Shown here: piece by piece, positions 12,152 through 15,836 of the stretch
Layout of the letters: every line of letters begins with the position of its first letter
Position numbering within the stretch: the stretch's first letter is position 1
Source of the DNA: Microcaldota archaeon
Lineage (GTDB): Archaea; Micrarchaeota; Micrarchaeia; Anstonellales; Anstonellaceae
Assembly (NCBI GenBank): GCA_023248665.1
Contig: JAHFEC010000011.1
Span: 1 to 15,836 of the forward strand
Reading direction: 5' to 3'
DNA length: 15,836 nucleotides
Made by a program: the position numbers and the translations under genes
The notes under the pieces: model-generated
Database searches by the model: none
The model's input: the letters and a program-made list of their open reading frames with translations, nothing else
What the model was told of the DNA's origin: nothing

Positions 12152-13534
12152 TCACGGGCGTCTTTCGGTCCATTCGGCGCGGGCCTTGATCTCCTTTCCG
12201 TATCTTTTCTTGATTGGCTCGACTTTGCCTTCCGGCGTGCGGGCCGGCCTCGAGTTCGCATTGTACCGCTCGCCGACGCCGCGCATCTCCTCGGTCGTCA
12301 TGTCCGGGCGCGCTCCTTTGAGAATGAGCACGGCGGTGGCCATGCGAAGCGCCTTGGCGTAATTGGTCATCTCGCGCTTGAAGGGCGCGAGGTTTCGCGT
12401 CAAGGGTTCGTCCGGCCGGCGCGCACGCCCGAGCTTTTGCGGCTCCACGAGGACGTGGCCGGGCCTTCTTTTCCGGCCTTTGCCGACCGGGCTTGTCGTC
12501 TGCACCAGCACCAGCGGCTCCCATTCTCCTTTTTTCGTCGGGGCCATGCCGACGTCATTGCCGATCGGCGGATAGCCCCACGACGACAATTTCGCATTGA
12601 CGATGTCCCGGCGCTCGCTCACATCGCCGACGGTCCCGCCAGTCAGTTGGAACGGGCCGGTGCCATTGGACATTCCGCCCGTCGTCCCGCTGGCTTTGGG
12701 GTCCCATGCGCATTCCTTCCCGACGATGGAATGCAGGAGGATTACCGGGATGCCCTGATTCTCGGAGCAAATGTAATTCGCCGAGATTTCCCCGGTCAGG
12801 GCGTTCTTGGAGACGTTCAGGCTCGGGCCCCACATTTTGAGGCCGCAAAACTCGAACAGTTTTCCTCGATAAGACCAATACCGTTCGGCGTCCTGGACGA
12901 TCTCATCGAGATGCGCCGCGAGCTTCCGTTCGATCCATCCTTGCGAGCGGCCCTGCTCTTTCGCGAGCACGGCATATCCGGCCACTTCCGGGAGCTTGAG
13001 AAGGGCTTGGACGGTCTGGGTGTTTTTCCGGGCGCCGGCCGATTTTTCCTCCGGCTGCTCGTCCTCTCCGGCCGGTCCGGCCGCGTTCTTCTCGCCGTTT
13101 TTCATTCCTGCCAGGAACGCGTTCTGCCCCCGATACGCATCCGTCAGTTCTTTTTTGAGCTGCGCCGATTTTTTTCGCAGCTCTCCCAGATATGCAGCCT
13201 TTTGCTGTGCGCTCAGGCGCGCGTCCCAGACAATCGCATCCTGTAGCTGCTTCGCGCTGAATTTTCCCGATCCGAGCGCGTTTATTTTCTGGTAAACATT
13301 GGCGTATTTGCGGGCCGGATCTTCGTCATGTATGATCACGTATATGCGCTGGCCGGCCTCGGCATTTGCAAAAAGCTTGGCGCCCGCATTATCTTTCGCA
13401 AGCTCGCTAATCAGGCGATGGCCGCCCAAGAGCCTGGCTTTCTCGGCGGCAGAAAACTGGCCGCTCATCACAATCCCGTCGATGATCTGCGGCGGGGGCT
13501 TTTCGGTTTCTTTGAGGCGCAGGATGCCGGCCAT
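12152..13534 (-). CDS. Lytic transglycosylase/lysozyme-like protein
   Basis: This 460-residue protein contains what looks like an SLT-type lysozyme fold in its second half: ILLHSIVGKECAWDPKASGTTGG (266-287) resembles the catalytic helix AlIxxESxFdPxAxS, with Glu274 as candidate acid. GPFQLT (293-298) stands where G-x-M/F-Q-L is expected, and ERYNAN (422-427) where the family has YNAG. The first half is helical and charged (QLQDAIVWDARLSAQQKAAYLGELRKK), then a Glu/Gly/Ala-rich linker (about 145-170). No signal peptide is visible, so export would need another route. A basic segment GKGRKRRPGH (351-360) interrupts the domain. Most archaea have no murein, so a role in attacking other cells' walls, or a viral origin, is possible. 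The TATA box at 13556-13561 supports the start. Catalytic activity is unproven. Confidence 0.6.
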   Translation of the reverse strand: MAGILRLKETEKPPPQIIDGIVMSGQFSAAEKARLLGGHRLISELAKDNAGAKLFANAEAGQRIYVIIHDEDPARKYANVYQKINALGSGKFSAKQLQDAIVWDARLSAQQKAAYLGELRKKSAQLKKELTDAYRGQNAFLAGMKNGEKNAAGPAGEDEQPEEKSAGARKNTQTVQALLKLPEVAGYAVLAKEQGRSQGWIERKLAAHLDEIVQDAERYWSYRGKLFEFCGLKMWGPSLNVSKNALTGEISANYICSENQGIPVILLHSIVGKECAWDPKASGTTGGMSNGTGPFQLTGGTVGDVSERRDIVNAKLSSWGYPPIGNDVGMAPTKKGEWEPLVLVQTTSPVGKGRKRRPGHVLVEPQKLGRARRPDEPLTRNLAPFKREMTNYAKALRMATAVLILKGARPDMTTEEMRGVGERYNANSRPARTPEGKVEPIKKRYGKEIKARAEWTERRP

Positions 13535-13555
13535 GCCTCAAGAATGCGGGCAATG

Positions 13556-13561
13556 TTTAAA
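13556..13561 (-). promoter_or_regulatory. TATA box of the transglycosylase-like gene
   Basis: TTTAAA is centred about 25 nt before ATG 13534, the spacing of a leaderless archaeal transcript. It is about 90 bp from the divergent 23S promoter. Confidence 0.55.
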
Positions 13562-13640
13562 TCCCGATTCGCGCATGCCGGCTTCGGCGCCCGCCCGCGT
13601 TCGGGCATTTCTTTCACGCCCAATCTTCTTTTGCGACAAC

Positions 13641-13660
13641 TTCGACGATACCTTTTTAAA
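13641..13660 (+). promoter_or_regulatory. 23S rRNA promoter with shared upstream element
   Basis: TTCGACGATACCTTTTTAAA is identical over its first 15 bases to the 16S promoter (11768-11782, minus strand) and then gives a TATA-like TTTTTAAA. Expected start of transcription is near 13682. Confidence 0.75.
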
Positions 13661-13681
13661 CTCCAACCGTTCCACTAGTTG

Positions 13682-13959
13682 GCACCGCTTTCGGGTTCGC
13701 GGTACGGATCCGACATCAGCGCCGGAATTTTCTGGTCGCGATGGACATCATCAAAACTTAGCAAAAGCCACCGCAAATTCCGCGGCTCGCCGATGCGATG
13801 AAATTTTGATGGGTGCGGTCGTTTTCGGACTTCTGTCCGAAGCGTCGGTTTTCCCCTTGGGGGAAAACCATCCGGGCGCGTCCGAGGGCTTTCCTAAGCC
13901 CGCTGACGGCGCGCATTCGGTCATGTGTATGAAGCAGCCAAGAAAGACTCACGGATGTG
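13682..13959 (+). ncRNA. 23S rRNA leader with several hairpins
   Basis: No gene is seen in this stretch. Clear stem-loops are TTCGGAC/GTCCGAA (13824-13841, 4-nt loop), GGTTTTCCCC/GGGGAAAACC (13847-13869, 10 perfect bp, 3-nt loop) and GGGCTT/AAGCCC (about 13886-13901). CATCAAAA (near 13749) can also pair with TTTTGATG (near 13804). The partner strand for a pre-23S processing stem would lie beyond the window end, so a BHB cannot be tested here. Confidence 0.6.
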
Positions 13960-14814
13960 GTATGCTGTTAGCACCATTCAGTGGATGACTAGGCTTGAGT
14001 AGTAACGTAGTGCCGCGGCAAGCCGCGAAAGGCTCGGGGGAGGCGCAGGCAGCCCGCGATCCCGAGGTCGCACTGTGCTCTGAAAAGAGCGAATACGCCG
14101 AGAATTAAAACATTCTAGTAACGGCAGGAAGAGAAACCAACAGGGATTCGGTAAGTAACGGTGAGTGAAAGCCGATTTGCGCGCGCCGAATCGGACCGGG
14201 GTAACTCGGCCGAGATGTGGGGCCCATCAACCGTGCTTGGGAGCATAAGCGACTGGAACGTCGCGCCAGAGAGGGTGAAAGCCCCGTATGCGAACCTTGT
14301 GCGGTGAGAAGCCATGCGAGTAGCGTCCCTTTGATATTGGACGCGAAGACGGGAGTATCAACTTCCAACGCTAAACATAACTCAAGACCGATAGCGAATT
14401 AGTAACGCGAGTGAATGTTGAAAAGTTCCCCGGAAGGGGGGTGAAAAGATCCTCAAACTGAATGGTCACAATTTGATACGGTGTGGAAGGAGTGACGTCC
14501 TCTTAAGCGAACGCCCGCAGGGGCGCAAGCGTCGGGGATCGACCGGCATCGTATCGTTCTTCTCGAAGCAAGAGCCAAGGAGTTGATGGGTGTGGCGAGG
14601 CGAAAGCCGAAGCGAAAGCGAGTGCGCGCACCGCAAGGGAGGCGCGTCGTCTGAAAAGGCGATCAGTCACCCCCATCAGACCTGAAGCCGATGTGATCTA
14701 TGCGTGGGCAGGTCGAAGTCCGCCTGACGGCGGATGGAGGACCGCCACCGATGCTAGTATATTCTGCTCGGGTGACCTACGCATAGGGGTGATAGTCCAA
14801 TCGAACTCGGCAAT

Positions 14815-15716
14815 AAATTAATAAAGCTACTGCGTCCTAACAATGTCTTATGAATACCGCGAGCATACCGAATGTCGTTTGCTTATGGGCGGGCGAAGAC
14901 CTTTTCGTCCGACTGCCCAAGCCTTTCCTGCAGGAGAAGCTGGAAAAAGCGGAGCTTAAACGCTCGACTTATTTCCATTACCTCTCCTCGCAGATGGTGC
15001 CGCTGCCGCTGATTTTGGCGCGTAGCACGCCACAAGAAGTTTGGGAGAACGCCATCTCATTCTGCTCCAGATCAAAACCGCCAGTCCTGATTCCGCGAAA
15101 GCTGGATTCGGATTTGGCATATTTGGTCGGGGCATTGCGTGATGGGTCGATCAGCAAGCGCGTCGGCGTCGATTACACCCTTTCGCTCTCTCAGAGCGGC
15201 GAGGGCAGTTATATCTGGTTGAGGAAAATCGCTTCAATCATCAGGCGCCAATTCGGTGTTGCTCCTAAGATAGAAGCCGATCGCACGGGGCATAGAATAG
15301 TGGTTCATTCAAAACCAGTCGTGCTTTTTTTTGAGCACGTTTTCTCTATGCCAATGGATCAGCGATATTGGGATACTCCGAACCTCATCAAGACCGGGTC
15401 TGCCATTGAGATTGGGTTAGCCAAAGGATATGTGGCGGGCTTTTTTGATGCGGAGGGGTATGTAACTTCTGTCGAAACATATCGCAAGACTGGGAAAACG
15501 AAACTAGCGTTTTATCAAAACAACAGGGAATCGCTCGATTATATTCGAGGTTTTCTTGCGGCGCTGGGGTTTCGTCCTTCGTTTTGCAAAGACCGGGGCA
15601 AGTTCGCTCTTTACCTTTACGGCAAAGACGCGCTTGCAAAATTTTATGCTCAATTTCCGGTCTTGCGAAAGAAAAAACGGTTGAGGGCATTGTTAGGTAG
15701 CTTTTAAGTTTGCCAA
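14815..15716 (+). mobile_element. 23S rRNA intron encoding a homing endonuclease
   Basis: The rRNA reads CGAACTCGGCAAT, then about 902 nt, then GGCGGGTTCTCC, where CGGCAAUAGCUGGUUCUCC-like sequence is expected; this joining gives the expected length. Supporting BHB elements are a central helix GGCA/UGCC, bulges AUA and AAG of 3 nt, and a long inner stem (AAUU/AGUU, AAAGCUA/UAGCUUU, CCUAACAAUG/CAUUGUUAGG). The outer helix is irregular (GAACUC/GGGUUC with two extra bases). Joined exons would still differ from the usual AGCUGG by two bases, so the ends are accurate to a few nt. Confidence 0.85.
14850..15707 (+). CDS. LAGLIDADG homing endonuclease inside the 23S intron, with N-terminal extension
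   Basis: This is an intron-encoded DNA endonuclease for homing into 23S genes. Two LAGLIDADG motifs are present: AYLVGALRDGSI (90-101) and YVAGFFDAEGYV (194-205), with Asp98 and Asp200/Glu202 as likely metal ligands. Each is followed by strands and helices of the usual half-domain, ending in the basic RKKKRLRALLGSF. The first 86 or so residues are an extra region (LFVRLPKPFLQEKLEKAE, then KRSTYFHYLSSQMVPLPLILA) that resembles a small helix-turn-helix domain and may help DNA binding. It is absent from the 16S-intron enzyme, to which the rest is clearly related. Its last codons lie in the strand that closes the intron stem (15688-15704), so protein and RNA structure share sequence. Upstream stop codons and the intron edge leave ATG 14850 as the natural start. 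Confidence 0.92.
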   Translation: MNTASIPNVVCLWAGEDLFVRLPKPFLQEKLEKAELKRSTYFHYLSSQMVPLPLILARSTPQEVWENAISFCSRSKPPVLIPRKLDSDLAYLVGALRDGSISKRVGVDYTLSLSQSGEGSYIWLRKIASIIRRQFGVAPKIEADRTGHRIVVHSKPVVLFFEHVFSMPMDQRYWDTPNLIKTGSAIEIGLAKGYVAGFFDAEGYVTSVETYRKTGKTKLAFYQNNRESLDYIRGFLAALGFRPSFCKDRGKFALYLYGKDALAKFYAQFPVLRKKKRLRALLGSF

Positions 15717-15836
15717 GGCGGGTTCTCCTCGAAATGTCCCTCAGGACAGCCTCGCTGGAGAATGGTTCTAGGGTAGGGCACTGATCACTGGGAGCGGGAC
15801 CGAAAGGTCTCACCTGGTTGTCAAACCTCGAATCTA

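Larger units (their letters stand above)
13960..15836 (+). rRNA. rrl: 23S ribosomal RNA, 5' part, with intron (continues beyond window)
   Basis: The large-subunit rRNA starts near 13960 (position by analogy with archaeal 23S; GTGGATGACTAGGCT at 13981). Landmarks are CTCGGGGGAGG, GGTAAGTAACGGTGAGTGAAAG, GATAGCGAATTAGTAACGCGAGTG, GTTGAAAAG, CTGAAAAGGCGATCAGTC, GATCTATGCGTGGGCAGG and GACCTACGCATAGGGGTGATAG. About the first 855 nt are continuous, then an intron (14815-15716) interrupts it, and the rRNA resumes at GGGTTCTCCTCGAAATGTCCC to the window edge. It is transcribed away from 16S with its own promoter, so there is no 16S-23S operon. The 5' end is accurate only to within about 10 nt. Confidence 0.95.

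Noticed and set aside
13641..13655. The 15-bp match between 13641-13655 and 11768-11782 as ends of a transposon or an inverted duplication
   Set aside because: Homology stops at the TATA boxes, there is no target duplication, and both copies sit at the same distance before an rRNA gene, so a promoter element is the better reading.
13328..13988. Plus-strand frames 13299-13988 and 13328-13678
   Set aside because: They run antisense to the transglycosylase-like gene and through the 23S promoter and leader.
14105..14402. Open frames on both strands inside the 23S gene
   Set aside because: The sequence is recognisable 23S rRNA; the frames are chance.

Overview
The window is archaeal. The 16S rRNA reads archaeal (AGGAATTGGCGGGGGAGCAC, 3' end ATCACCTCC), genes begin either leaderless about 25 nt behind TATA boxes or with GGAGGT/GAGGTG ribosome binding sites, and there are bulge-helix-bulge (BHB) rRNA introns, a class III signal peptide protein and a HEPN/MNT pair. 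Unlinked rRNA genes and small intergenic gaps suggest a DPANN-type genome (Micrarchaeota or Diapherotrites would fit), but this is inference; I cannot place it by alignment.

Positions 1-9141 are a compact chromosomal block. On the minus strand lie a membrane pyrophosphatase (cut by the window edge), NAD kinase and a class III signal peptide surface protein. Divergent from these are a TsaC/Sua5-type threonylcarbamoyl-AMP synthase and a HemK2-like methyltransferase. A HEPN/MNT toxin-antitoxin-like pair follows on the minus strand behind a perfect 22-bp palindrome, and a TrmJ-like tRNA methyltransferase runs on the plus strand. Next is a two-gene plus-strand operon: a divergent cyclodipeptide synthase (CDPS) homologue with an apparent frameshift near its N terminus, and a HisC-like aminotransferase overlapping it by 4 nt. 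An unrecognised helical protein on the minus strand ends the block.

Positions 9200-15836 hold the rRNA genes, which are not in one operon. 16S (minus, 9361-11555) and 23S (plus, from about 13960 past the window end) are transcribed away from each other, separated by a small unknown gene and a lytic-transglycosylase-like gene. Their promoters share a 15-bp identical element. The 16S gene is flanked by repeats that fold into a canonical BHB processing stem.

The 16S carries two insertions. One is a 668-bp intron at about E. coli 919 encoding a LAGLIDADG homing endonuclease. The other is a 33-nt insertion exactly between E. coli 526 and 527 in the 530 loop, which folds into a BHB whose predicted cuts restore the universal sequence. 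The 23S carries a roughly 902-bp intron encoding a second, related LAGLIDADG protein. The most notable items are the 33-nt mini-intron, the CDPS/aminotransferase operon and the unlinked rRNA genes with a shared promoter element. No tRNA gene or CRISPR array is visible.
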